A stretch of 64,000 bases of DNA from Erodium maritimum (Eukaryota; Streptophyta; Magnoliopsida; Geraniales; Geraniaceae), in NCBI GenBank assembly GCA_963921825.1, contig OY997590.1, positions 62,114,012-62,178,011 on the forward strand, given 5' to 3'. This document shows, one piece after another, positions 46,254 to 57,344 of the stretch (position 1 is its first letter; the number at the start of each line of letters is the position of its first letter). The notes beneath the pieces were generated by a model. That model did not search any database. It was not told the origin of the DNA and saw only the letters and a list, made by a program, of their open reading frames with translations. A program made the translations under genes and the position numbers.

Positions 46254-47730
46254 TTTTAGTATGAGAGATTCAACCTATCCCATTTGTTTTTAAAGCTAAT
46301 ATTGAGCATAGAGTTGTTAGTATCAAGCATGAATTTTGTGACACATTTGCTAGTCCTCATACCCCGTTTGTGAACTATTATTCTATTTTGGTGGATGTTG
46401 CCGACCCTTGTGGACAGGTGTAATTTACAATTCATGGGATTCATATGCTTATCAAGTTATGCCGAGATGAACTTGATCATAATTATTCTATTAAGGTAAG
46501 CTTGATGATGTTGGCCTTGAGTTTCGAGTTCTTACAAAACTCAAAGAAATTTTTTCTTATGCTACATTGTGTTCCTTCTCCCGCCTTTTTATCTACACTT
46601 GAAGAGGATGACGCAATGGAAGTATGAGACGATTGGGAGGCCTCCTGATTGAGCCTCCTACCCGTCGAGCAAATGACGTTAAACAAATGCGCTAGTTGGG
46701 AGGCAACCAAATATCCCTACCCCTCGTTGTTTTGTATATGTTATGTTTGCTCTTATTTTATAACTATTTGTGCAAGTTGGTGAGACAGAATGGAAGCATG
46801 ATAAATATAGTTGTATTTGTTGGCGGCGAGTTCTTATGAACTCACTTGGGAGAAGTAGCTCTCCATCCGCCCATGCACGTGAATTCCTACAGTGAATGTA
46901 GTTCGCATATCGGTTCTTCGAGGGGGCAGTATCTCTTCCCTTCTTATTTTTATTTTATACCGCCATTTTATTTCCTTTATGATATCTGGTGTGCGTTGAG
47001 CGCCCGAATTGTCTTGCTGATATAATATGCATATAGGATTCCGTGAATTGTGTATCGGATGATTATAAGCGTGGGGTTGTTAGTTATGTGGTTAGGAGCA
47101 AGTGTAAGATTGAACGCACTGGGACAATGCTTAGTTTTAAAGTGTGGGGTGGGGTATGCTTTGCATTGAATTGTGTTTTATTTTGTGTGCTCATGCATCA
47201 TTTTGTGTGATAAATTTTTGAATAATCCAAAAACATAGAAATAATTAAAAAAAATTCTGGTGATATGTTGAGTCTAGTGTGTATTGTTCCTGAGGTTTCG
47301 ATGATTAAATTGTCGCAAATGCTTATTCTCTTGCATAGATAAAAGTTGTATATGAGCATAAATGAATCGAATAAGTAGTGAAGGCACATGCATGAGGTTT
47401 AACTCTTCCACTTGTGTTTGAGTATTTGCTAGAACTAGTATTAAATTCTTTTGATTTCTATGCATGGTAAATTGAGTCTAGAACTACATGTATGACTCAT
47501 TCGATGCGAAATAAGAATAAGGAACATGGTTAATTGAGAAAATGATTTTAGGCCATCTATGGACCGTTTGAGCAAAATTACATACCTTTACATGCATTAT
47601 CTTTTAGTTACCCCATTTGTGCATTATAATCCTATGCGCCTTTCGTTTCATGTATGTATCCTCATTATTGTTTGAACCCGTATCTCTTGGCTTAGGTGCT
47701 TCATGGAGAGGGGTTATCTTTTGGGATGTT

Positions 47731-47788
<58 letters not shown>

Positions 47789-48650
47789 GATGAGTGAATT
47801 AATATGCCATTGGTTTGTATTGAGAACAAATTTGTTATAGCCTTACCCCATGGAAGAAAAAGGAAAAAATGGAAAAAGAGGGACAAGTAGACAAGTTTAT
47901 ATCCCTAGTGAAAAAAAATAAGTGTGGGGTAATGCGTGATGATGAGTTGGATAAAGGTAGTGTCAAAAAAAATAATAAAATTGTGGCATATTAGTGCTAC
48001 CATTAGCTATTCAATAAAAGGAAAAATGGTGTTAGAGATTGAAAAAGTTGGATGGTACACAAATGGGGATAGGGATGTGTGATACATTTTTGGTTATCAG
48101 ATTGAAGCATCTTTGTCTTGATGTTTCTATGTTATAGCTTGTTTTCATATTCCTTTCACACCCTTTGTCTAATCTTACTCACAAGCTTATTTAGAGAACT
48201 TGTTTATTCTTAAATGGTCATGTATCCTTACAATTAGTGGAGATGGGTCCAACATGATAACATATGAACATCTAAGCTTTGTGTAAAGGGAAAAGAGGAA
48301 ACGCACTATTAGAGTGAATGAGGAAATTCAAGTTTAAATGGAAAGAGTCATTCTTTAATGTGAGTAGCGTCATACTTAACCGTATATATCGGTTTATATG
48401 TTTCTTTGATGTGTGTAAGGGTTTGTGGCATATGACGCCTGTGAGAAAATCCTTTTTGATCCTTTATGCACAAGTATTCAACTATCACCTATTTTTGTGC
48501 CTTTTTGCATGCATCATATGACATGTTTTAGGAAATCATTGGATGTATGATTCATGCATTGCACATGCATCTTTACTTTTTGTTGTTTTGAATAAAGAAG
48601 GGTCGGACTACTCCTATCGAAGTAAACCTCGGGGTTTAACCGGGACATAT
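46254..48650 (+). other. Interior of the Athila/Tat-like element, pol-end motif, no gene
   Basis: At 46663-46710 lies a sequence starting CGTCGAGCAAATGACGTTAA and ending TTGGGAGGCAACC, which in Athila/Tat elements follows directly after pol. Upstream of it, 46254-46630 has only short open frames. Downstream is the long untranslated 3' part, with phrases such as AGTGTGGGGT near 47140 and 47925. A (GA)n microsatellite lies inside. Confidence 0.65.
47731..47784 (+). repeat. (GA)n microsatellite
   Basis: About 26 uninterrupted GA units. It explains the Ser/Leu-repeat open frame on the opposite strand, which is not a gene. Confidence 0.98.
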
Positions 48651-48667
48651 CTTTAAACTGCTTTCTT

Positions 48668-50432
48668 TTTTTTATAAGCGCTAAAAAATTTATTCGATGG
48701 TAATTCTCTAAGGAGGAGAAGCCAAAAAGCAAACAACCACGATTACAAAAGTCTCCATAAGAGAAACAGGGCTCAAACCCTTAACAAACAATGACCAAAA
48801 TCATCTAGTCAAAAACAGCTTCTTCTAATCTTCCTCATACCATTCACTATCTGAGGTCGACACACTGGAATTGTGTGCTCGGGTCTTGGACCTAGTATTA
48901 TGAGGACGAGGAATCGGATTAGATTTAGGCCGTCCCTTACGTCCCTTAGAAGCGCAGGCATCCTCCACCCACCGATCGATCATTTGTAAAGATTTTTGGG
49001 ACACGTTTTCCAGGGGAGGGATCTTCGTGCCAAACACTTTATAATCCGAAAGATAAGCGGGGGCACGGCTCACACGTTTCGGGGACTTAAGCAGAGGATC
49101 CTTCCATGGACCGGATTGGTCCCCAGGCGAAAACCCTCCTCTTTATCCACATTACCTGAACCGGGTTCTGGACTTATCAGATTTAACCCAACATCAAGAC
49201 AAATTGGACCTACTGATGGTACTGGATCTGGGCCTACCAGACCTGTCCCACTAGCTGGACCTGAAGATGGATCGGATGGGCCAGATCCAAAAATAACTTG
49301 GGCCTCCACATTGGACCCAGCCCGTTCGTTTTCTTGTAATGAAACTATAGAGGGGGACTGTTCATAGTCTTCCTCGGTCAACACGGGAATTTCAGAATTT
49401 GAAACAACAGGCTGATCTCCTGGATTCGGGGCAATCACGAGATCCCCTTGATTCCCGTGAATCCCACCGGAATCGGATGAGATAGATCGCCGACTCTTTC
49501 CATCGGACTCCGGCGACACTGCTACATCGCGCGTCAAACCATTGGACTCCGGCGACCTTGATAAGTCGAGCTTCAACCCACTGGATTCAACCACCCTATG
49601 AACCTGAACTTCCTGAGAACGCACGACCGAAGAATCAACGTTGTTCTTAATCAACCGAGGAACAGAGCATATGCTCTGTTTTAGAGAAGCAAACACATGA
49701 GCCACCAGAACGTCAGTATTTCCGACCCTACTCTGAGCACGAGCAACAAATAAGACATAGCCATTCATCTTGTAACCATTATAGTGCTCAATAGCCTGAG
49801 ATGCTGCCCCTTCCGACGAAAAACGAATGAAGCCGAAATATTTGCCTTTTAGATTTGGCCGTCGCAAAACTGAAAGCAACTCAATCTCTCCAAAAGGACC
49901 GAAGACACCCCTTACCCACTCCTCAGAGGAATCAAAAGGTAAGTTATAGACGAAAATTTCAGAAGAAACCTCAACAAAACGCGGCTGCCGACGACGAATT
50001 CTGATAACCATCGCCTCCCCTATAAGCTTTGTACCAGAGACGGACGAAAACTTACCAGACACAGCGCCCTTCACATGCATCAGAGCCTTAACAGCCACTG
50101 TGACCTCCACCGAAACTAGTGGTGATACCTTCGACCCCGGTTGGTTTTGTTTACCACGGACACGAGCCGGAATAGGTTTCTTATTCTTTGAACCCTTCAC
50201 AGTCTCAGCATGACTAACAGACCTTGTCTTCACTGCTCTGGCATGAATGGACGTTGTGACTTCGGTCACCCTGCTCAAGACTTTCGCTACTGCACCCAAC
50301 ACGCCGGTGACCTCACCAAGCAGATCAACGAGACCACCCTTACTAGAAGAGTCACCTACCACGGACCTCCTACGGCGACGACGAGAGCTTTGATGCATTT
50401 CCATCTCAATGTAAACATATCAGTTCAATAAC
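48668..50432 (-). mobile_element. ORF1-only LINE, RRM type (copy B)
   Basis: The 17-bp duplication CTTTAAACTGCTTTCTT (48651-48667) recurs with one change at 50433-50449. The 1.77-kb minus-strand element has a very short leader, ORF1 and a 3' UTR with a hairpin (48704-48720) and the end GCGCTTATAAAAAAAA. No ORF2. The right boundary is only 60 bases from the 3' LTR of the host element. Confidence 0.9.
48825..50404 (-). pseudogene. LINE ORF1 with RRM domain (copy B, nearly intact)
   Basis: From ATG at 50404 a 444-residue frame runs to 49070. It has an Arg-rich start (SSRRRRRRSVVG), a Lys/Val-rich stretch, and an RRM at about residues 165-245 with IFVYNLPF (RNP2) and KGKYFGFIRF (RNP1). A Ser/Gly/Pro-rich middle follows. 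A one-base frameshift near 49100 separates it from the real C-terminus, encoded in another frame: PWKDPLLKSPKR near 49090-49115, then KGRKGRPKSN (AT-hook-like) and the end at 48825. Apart from that shift no stop interrupts about 525 codons, so it is the best-preserved ORF1 of this family here. Confidence 0.87.
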
Positions 50433-50492
50433 CTTTAAATTGCTTTCTTAGTTTAGTTTTCTCGGGACAAGAAAAGGTTAAGTGTTGGGTGT

Positions 50493-51815
50493 TGATGTGG
50501 ACATAAATTGCATCGATTTGAGATGTTTTTAGCCCTTATTCTTGACCTTTTTAGTCTCGGGGTTGGATAATTTGGTTCACTTTTCTCTCCTTACTCGTAT
50601 TGTGTCTCCCGTTGTGTTTTGTAGGTGATTTGATAAAAAAAAAGATTAAAATGGAGGGAAAATCGGTTTAAAGAGTTTTGGAAGTTGATTGATCTTGCGA
50701 ATGGCATAACTCCCTCATACGAACTCCGAATCGCATCATATATCAAATCGAAGGGAATTCATAGATTTACAACTTTTTTCGAGGGATCGTCACTGTCCGG
50801 ATGCGGGAAAATACCCGGAGCCATGACGGAGCCCGATTTCCAAGTCCGAATTTAAGAGGAAAAAGAGACAAATTTCCTATTTTCCAAGTTGATTTTGAGG
50901 AGGAAAATCCTAAAGTATTATAAATAGGAGAGAGCTAAGTTAGAGAGAGGGAACTTGTATTAGGCATAAGTTCAGAGGGATTGAGAGTCAGGGCTTGAGG
51001 GATTGAAACAAAACCATTGAGTATCCATTCATTGAATTGGTATTTTGTATCAACTTTACCTTTCAAATATGTTTTGCTCTTGTTCATCATCTTCTTCTTT
51101 GTGTTCTTCCTTCATCTCCATGAGCTAAATTTCCATTGATCTAGGGCTAGGGGAAATAATATGATGACATAATTCAAAGCTTTCATATTTACTCTATGCA
51201 ATTTGTGTTTAGGTTATTGTTTGCATGATTACACTTAATGCTTTGTCAATTTAATCACTTTATAGATGTTTAGGTTTTAGAATTCAACAATCGAGAGATG
51301 ACAATTGCTAAAAGGAATATGGATTGTGCAAATCGGGTTTATATCTAGTCTCTAATAAAGTTACGTTAACATGAGTGCAATATCTATAGGATTACACCCT
51401 CGAAAGCTGGAGGAATTCGCGAATCTTAATGCTTTATGTCTCTCTACACCTAGATTAGAAATAATTAGGCGGTTAGATTAGAATAGGGTCCTAATTCGAT
51501 CGAGAGATGTTCAAGACTAGTTGAGAGAATTTCCGTTTCCTTTAAACAAACCTTGTCTGTACATATACATACGAATGCCTGCGAATTATTAGTCATATTG
51601 TAACCCTGTTAAAGTCTTTTACTTGTATTTCAAAACTATTATTTATATTTTCAAAACCAAAACCAATCTTTTCAGAAACAGATTAACTAACAGATTTTAA
51701 ATCGAGTGATTGTTTTATTGCTCTCTTGGGTACGATAACCGAACTTGAACCGAAATACTACTTGATGACCGGTACTCTTGCTGCGCCTTATTGTGAGTTA
51801 ATTCTCAGGGCGTCA
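50493..51815 (+). repeat. 3' LTR of the Athila/Tat-like element
   Basis: It parallels the 5' LTR along its length and ends GGGCGTCA. At about 51541-51570 it carries the empty version of the hAT target, showing that the hAT came in after the LTRs were formed. Confidence 0.85.
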
Positions 51816-52922
51816 ACCACCATTGGTTCCCCTGTCATACCCATCCACGATTTTCACTAAACCAGATCGTAGGAGGATGCCTTTCAAAAGGCCCTCAGTA
51901 TCTGCTTCTCCCACATTGTTCTCCTAACCAAGACGTTCTCCAAACCAAATGGTGTTAGTAGGGCTCCCTGCGATTTGTCCTCGGCCTCTTGTCCCTCCCA
52001 AACTTGTGCGACTCTTGGATTTCGTCGGTCGGAAGTGTGTTATCTCCTTCCTCCTAGAGTGGCGGGGTCGTTGCCTCGGATGCTTGCTCCGAGGAGTTCC
52101 CGCGGGAGATAGTCCTCTCTGACGGCGATTCAGGATCGAGGGTTAGTCACTACTCGGGCTTAGATCCTCGAATTTCCACGACTCTGTTTCCAAGGGACTA
52201 ACTGTCTACATGATGAGAGATCGCGACTCAAGACGCCACCATCAGCCTCGACTACTTCTCCCTGTCCGGCTCCACGTTTGAGGTCTGCCTAAACTAAAAG
52301 GATCAGTTGGGACGTATAATACAACATGGACCAACCAACCTCTAGGGGAGATAGAGGGTTCGGTGACGTCCACCAACTTAACCCAGGGTTAGGAAAAGTG
52401 GTACCCACAAGTTCTCTAGGAGGATATCTAGGGTTTCTCCTGGGGGGGGGGGGGCAAAGTTGATGATCCCCCGCCCCCGCCCCCAATGAGAGGTCCTTTA
52501 GCGATGGGCTGCATTTGAGGACTATCAGCTCGCCCTATTATGGGGTACCTCCGTTATATCACATGATTCCTTCCCACATCACGTGCGTCTCCCAAACAAC
52601 TAGAGATCCCGGTTTGACGGATTCACAAGTTTTCAAACTATGATGGGTGGGCTCAGGTCAAGCTAGATATAGTTTTTGGGCCAAGTCTAGGTAGTCGTCT
52701 ATAGTATTGTCGTACGAGTCTTCATTCATTGTTTTTCGTTATTTGTTGGTCTAGCATTTTAATTGTTAAGTCTAAATGCTTGGTCACTTAAAAACCCGAT
52801 TACACCTCAGATCCTTTTGGAGGATTAGTCGTAGTTAGTCTACAGATATACTACTCTTCCGCTATTTCTGGTTCTATTTAATGTCCTTATATTAATAATA
52901 ATTTCTTCTTTTGGTAAAAAAA
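51816..52922 (+). repeat. Probable LINE 3' remnant
   Basis: The end, ATTAATAATAATTTCTTC followed by TTTTGGTAAAAAAAA, is a typical plant L1 tail and resembles the tail of the ORF1-only LINE at 29907. No domain was recognised in the preceding kilobase. It contains a run of 12 G (about 52442-52453). The left boundary is unknown. Confidence 0.4.
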
Positions 52923-53403
52923 ATCACTTTAATCGAAACACATTATTTTTCTGGCCAAGAAATTGAGGAGCTTGTAAACAACATTGAAACTTTATCATAG
53001 GCATTAGAAAATCTAACATACGCTCAAAATTATTTTATAAACTCTTGTGAGGGATTCATATTTTCCAAACAGGTGTTGTGTGACGGGAAAATTTGCGATT
53101 TGGCCCTTTTCTCCCAATGGTTTTGTCCTCTAGCCTCGCCTTTTACGTATTTTCTTTTTTCCATTTCATTTAATCAACTAAATTGGCGAAATGACTTGTA
53201 TACCCTTACTAAAATATAATATAATTTTCCTTTGTATTTTCTGTAGTTTTTCCAAAACTAAATAAGTGAAATGGCTATTGCACCCTTACTTAAACTTACA
53301 TATATACGTTTCTTTGTATGTGAGAACCTTATATTAGAATTAGAGTTCCCCGTATTCTGTCAGAATCTCGTTCGAATTCAAATTCCTCGTATTACGTCAA
53401 AAC
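52923..53403. other. Spacer, no gene seen
   Basis: AT-rich. Two similar blocks near 53190-53210 and 53265-53285 (GAAATG followed by ACCCTTACT) are a small repeat. The last part may be the promoter and leader of the DUF1985 remnant. Confidence 0.35.
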
Positions 53404-53423
53404 CCTCTTCCTCGACGTCTCCA

Positions 53424-55031
53424 ATGCAGGACAACAGTTCCATCTTCGACGACGCCTCAATATCGAGCTTCCGACAACGTAAGTACGTATTTTCCATCAT
53501 ATTTATAGATATTTTTTGTGGTTGAATTTGGTGTAGATAGTTGATGATTCTGTTTTTGGAGTCGTATCAGAAGGATTTAGGGGATTTAAATACCCTAAGT
53601 CGTGTTTCTAGTACTCCAAATCGGGGTTAGGCAACTTCCGATGGGGATTTTTATTCGGTGTAATTTAACATAGTGTGGGAAATGTTATTCTTGGTATGGG
53701 AAGTTGAGGATAAATGTTATGTTGAAATGAATTTTGTTCTTTGTAATAGGCGATAACCGTTAAAAAATGGAGTTAACCAACAACTTTGAGTATGAACTTG
53801 CCCTACCATCTGGAGCCAAGAACTGCCATTTGCGGAAGAAAACAATGTAATTCTTGATGAGTTGAAGCCATTGTTAACCCAAGAAAGACATTTTGACGCC
53901 AAGATGTCGAGCAAAAGCCAACCAATGGATATTGGCAAGATCATCCAGACTAAATTGAGGAGGTTAGAGGACAACGATCTACACCTCAACGCATTGAAAA
54001 CAATTCAATTTGGTCCCTTGTTGGACATACATCTTGAATTTTCATGTCAAGTTATGTGGGCGCTTCTGTTGAGAAAAGTCGATATCCAGGCAAAAACATC
54101 TGAGAGGTGGTTCGTTGTGAACGGGCGACCGGTGAGATTGTCCTTGGAGGAGTATGCACTCATAACGGGGTTGAATTGTGGATGATATCCCCCATTAATG
54201 TGTTGGGAAAAAAAATACAAGTCCAATACATTCGTGAAGATTCACTTCCTTAATGAAAATGAAGAGCCTAGTGTGGATAATTTGAAATTGAAAATGAAAC
54301 AATTAGTAGATGAGGAAGTAAAGAAGGGTCACAATAAGAAATTGGTGGATGACTTACAGTTGTTTGAGCGATTACTTTGGGGTAGTGATTCCTTCGCATA
54401 TATGTTAAAGCATGTAAAGAAGAATGAGTTATTAGGTAAATCAGGAGTACGAGAGAAACACAAGAAAGAGAGCACAATGACGTATTGTGGATATTTTTCC
54501 TATGTCGTTAATTATATGTGTTTACAATTATTTGTACATGTAATGTCTCACTAGTTATGTTGTGTGCATGAAGATATTGGCATTAGAATGCATGTAGGAA
54601 CTAAGCCGAAAAGATTTAAGCCACCCGGATATAACCACTATCCTGGAAAAACGTTGTGAAGACACCGAACATTTATCGAGGATGTGTAGATGGGAAAAGG
54701 CCTGTAGTAGGATGTTTTCATACAACCTTGTGAAAGAGGCAGTGGAAAAACAAGATCTAGAGGTTAGCAAATGGTCGTTATATTTATAAGTTTATTTCCA
54801 CAATCAAATATGTGGGTGTTTTTTTTTCCATTCCGAGGGTTTCGTATAATAATCCGGGGGATTAAAAGTATCAATATGTTTTCTTCTTAATGTTCAGTAC
54901 ATTATATTTATCCCACTGCTTACTGAAAGTAAAAGAAGCCGACCATATATTTCTGGTGTATAATGAAGAGATACTAGATGAGCGGGTGAATCCGTTGTTG
55001 GAGAAAATAGTGGGTGATTTAACTTGTGGAG
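53424..55031 (+). pseudogene. DUF1985 transposon gene remnant
   Basis: The frame from 53862 encodes IQFGPLLDIHLEFSCQVMW, then ERWFVVNGRPVRLSLEEYAL and ITGLNCG near 54100-54182, the signature of DUF1985. This domain is found in plant transposon proteins that often carry a Ulp1-like protease and travel with Mutator-type elements. A TGA at 54183-54185 cuts the frame, which goes on with LVDDLQLFERLLWG near 54340. Short pieces follow to 55030, where the LTR of Tekay B interrupts the gene. A possible first exon starts at an ATG at 53424 and ends at a GTAAGT-like donor near 53478. No protease part is in the window. Confidence 0.65.
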
Positions 55032-57344
55032 TGTCACACCCCAATTTCAGTAAACCGAACTCGGGACGCAAACATTTAAAATCATAAAACATTTGAAACC
55101 TGTTTTGTATAAACACTTTGAAATTACTGTTTAGTTACCAAAATAATATTTACAACTCAAAAAGTATCCCAACAAATGGACAAGGTACAGGTATCCGTCA
55201 CTATTCTCGGGTTCAACAACCCCACGGGCCCTCATGGCCTCCCAAGACACACCAACAGTAACTCACGGGCTCAACAACCCCACGGGCACTCATGGCCTCC
55301 CAAGACATCCCAACAGTAAAACACGGGCTCTTATGGCCACCTAAGACACCAACAATAAAAACACGGGCTCTCATGGCCTCCCAAGACACACCAACAGTAA
55401 CTCACGGGCTCAACAACCCCACGGGCACTCATGGCCTCCCAAGACATCCCAACAGTAAAACACGGGCTCTTATGGCCACCTAAGACACCAACAATAAAAA
55501 CACGGGCTCTCATGGCCACCCAAGACACCAACAATAATACACGGGCTCTCATGGCCACCCAAGACACCAACAATAATACACGGGCTCTCATGGCCACCCA
55601 AGACACCAACAATAATACACGAGCTCTCATGGCCACCCAAGACACCAACAATAATACACGGGCTCTCATGGCCACCCAAGATATAAATTAAACAGTCAAC
55701 CTCCGGGCATGGTCATATGCCTCCAGTAATTCTAATATCGCTAAGTTCTCTGCTCCTACGACACTGCTAAGTGTCACATGCTTTTCTCATAAACGCTACG
55801 TTCCCGTATCATGCCTTTCTAGTATTCGATAACCTACTTAACCCACGACACCCCGGTGTCACATGCAATTCTACTGTTAACTTTCCCTAGTGAGGGCCGA
55901 GATCCGACTACTTTTCCCTACCTCGTATAATTCTCCAAAAGTGCTCAACTAAGCCCCGGCGTGATCCCAGTCACTCGCCTAGCTTCCCTTTGCCTCGGTC
56001 CGCAGCACGATCTAAAAGAACACAATTTTTAAAGCACTTTAAACTCGCAGGAAATAAACTGAAATTTAATAAACTTAACGCCCAAACGTAACCCCAACGA
56101 TGTCGATTACTCCCAAACTTCCCAATTACTCGACATTGTCAATAAAGGACTCGGAAAAGCCCGATTCGCCCGACATGGCGAATCTGCCCGGGTTTTGTAA
56201 ATGCCCTTCCGGGGCTCCAAAAATTCCCCTTTTTCGTTTCTACGGTCTTAGAATAATTCAAGGGTTCCTATGCACTTGACGGAATCTAATTCCGACTTCC
56301 GAGTCAATTAATTAACGTTTCAAGTTTCTAAAACCCGTTAATTACAACTTTTCCAATTTAATTCCAAATTTCGATTCGGTTAAGGATAAATGGTCCGGGG
56401 AACGTTTTAAACCACCCGAACACTAAACCCGAGCACCCGAGCACGTGGGCCCCACCCGGCCCAACTTGGCTGTGGGCCCTAGGGTTCCAATTGGGGCCCG
56501 GCCACCATGGTGGTGGCTGGTCCCAGCTTCGGCCAGCCACCCCATGGCCGGCCGGCCACCACCCACGGTGGTCGGAGCTCCTCCTGAGCTTCCGGTCACC
56601 GGAAAACGTTCCCCTTCACCTCCAAACACCTCCAAAACGTCTCCAACACTTCCCCAACCTCAATACAACCCTAAACTAATAGTTTTACACAAACCCTAAC
56701 ATTCAAAAATTAACAAATCGACGATCGGTTTAGTTCTTACCAAAGAGGAAGACGAGGGGAAGTCGATGTCTCCTTGCCTTGAGACGATCCAAAGGTTGGA
56801 TATTCTCCAAACCCTAGCTCTTTCTCCTTCTCTCTTCTACTCCTTCTCCTTCTCTCTCTAAACTCTCTCTTTCTTTTTTTTCTATTTTTTTTCTTTTGAT
56901 TTAACCCATGGCCGAACCCCCCTTGTAGTCTCCCTTTCATTTTACCCCCAAAACCTAACTCCACCAATCAGATTCGCGAAAATCGGGCGTTTCGGGCCCC
57001 GAACGGGCACTTTTTTCAAGAAATTACGAAACTTGGCGGGCTCCAAGGAAACGGCTCAACTAAGACCGCTGCGACGACGGATCAGCTTTTTGGATCCAAA
57101 ACGGTCCTCGAATGGACCAAAACGTCGCTCGGTTGACTTTTCCAGCGAAAAGTCAACATTTCCCAAATTGATCAGAAAGTTGCCCTGAGTCCCCCGGAAC
57201 CCACTTTGGTCGATATCGGGGTCAACTTAAGTCCGGTACGACCCTCGGGGTCATTTTAGGTTCAATTAAGTGTCTGTCTTAAAAAATTTAAATTTTCCTG
57301 TTTTTCGCAGGTTTGACTGGCGTTGACCGGGAGTGGTTATTACA
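55032..57344 (-). repeat. 3' LTR of Tekay B
   Basis: On the plus strand it runs from TGTCACACCCC to GTGGTTATTACA, like the solo LTR at 25499-28390. A tandem-repeat block lies at 55200-55690 and a CT-rich block near 56820-56900. Confidence 0.92.
55200..55690. repeat. Tandem and higher-order repeats in the Tekay B LTR
   Basis: The unit is about 39-43 bases built on CACGGGCTCTCATGGCC and AAGACACCAACA, with about a dozen copies. The first part is organised in a 140-base higher-order repeat (about 55245-55384 and 55385-55524); the last five copies are simple 39-base repeats. The open frames across it, with repeated MATQDTNNNT, are by-products. Confidence 0.9.

Larger units (their letters stand above)
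35719..51815 (+). mobile_element. Athila/Tat-like non-autonomous LTR element with nested insertions
   Basis: The LTRs are at 35719-42871 (including a 5.7-kb hAT) and 50493-51815; both start near TGA-GT-GACATA-ATTGCATCG-like sequence and end in CA. A primer-binding site matching tRNA-Asp follows the 5' LTR. Without its two LINE insertions the interior is about 3.4 kb and contains a gag-tail remnant and a conserved pol-end sequence, but no protease, reverse transcriptase or integrase. That makes it a large non-autonomous derivative. The flanking five bases (GTCAC and ACCAC) do not match, so the target duplication is mutated or one end is misplaced. Confidence 0.8.

Noticed and set aside
47701-47886. 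Ser/Leu-repeat peptide on the minus strand
   Set aside because: It is the (GA)n microsatellite read on the other strand.
53271-53525. Plus-strand 84-residue frame
   Set aside because: It overlaps the likely leader and first exon of the DUF1985 remnant in a different frame and has no recognisable domain.
55292-55691. Repeat proteins with MATQDTNNNT-type units
   Set aside because: By-product of 39-base tandem repeats in an LTR, open on both strands.
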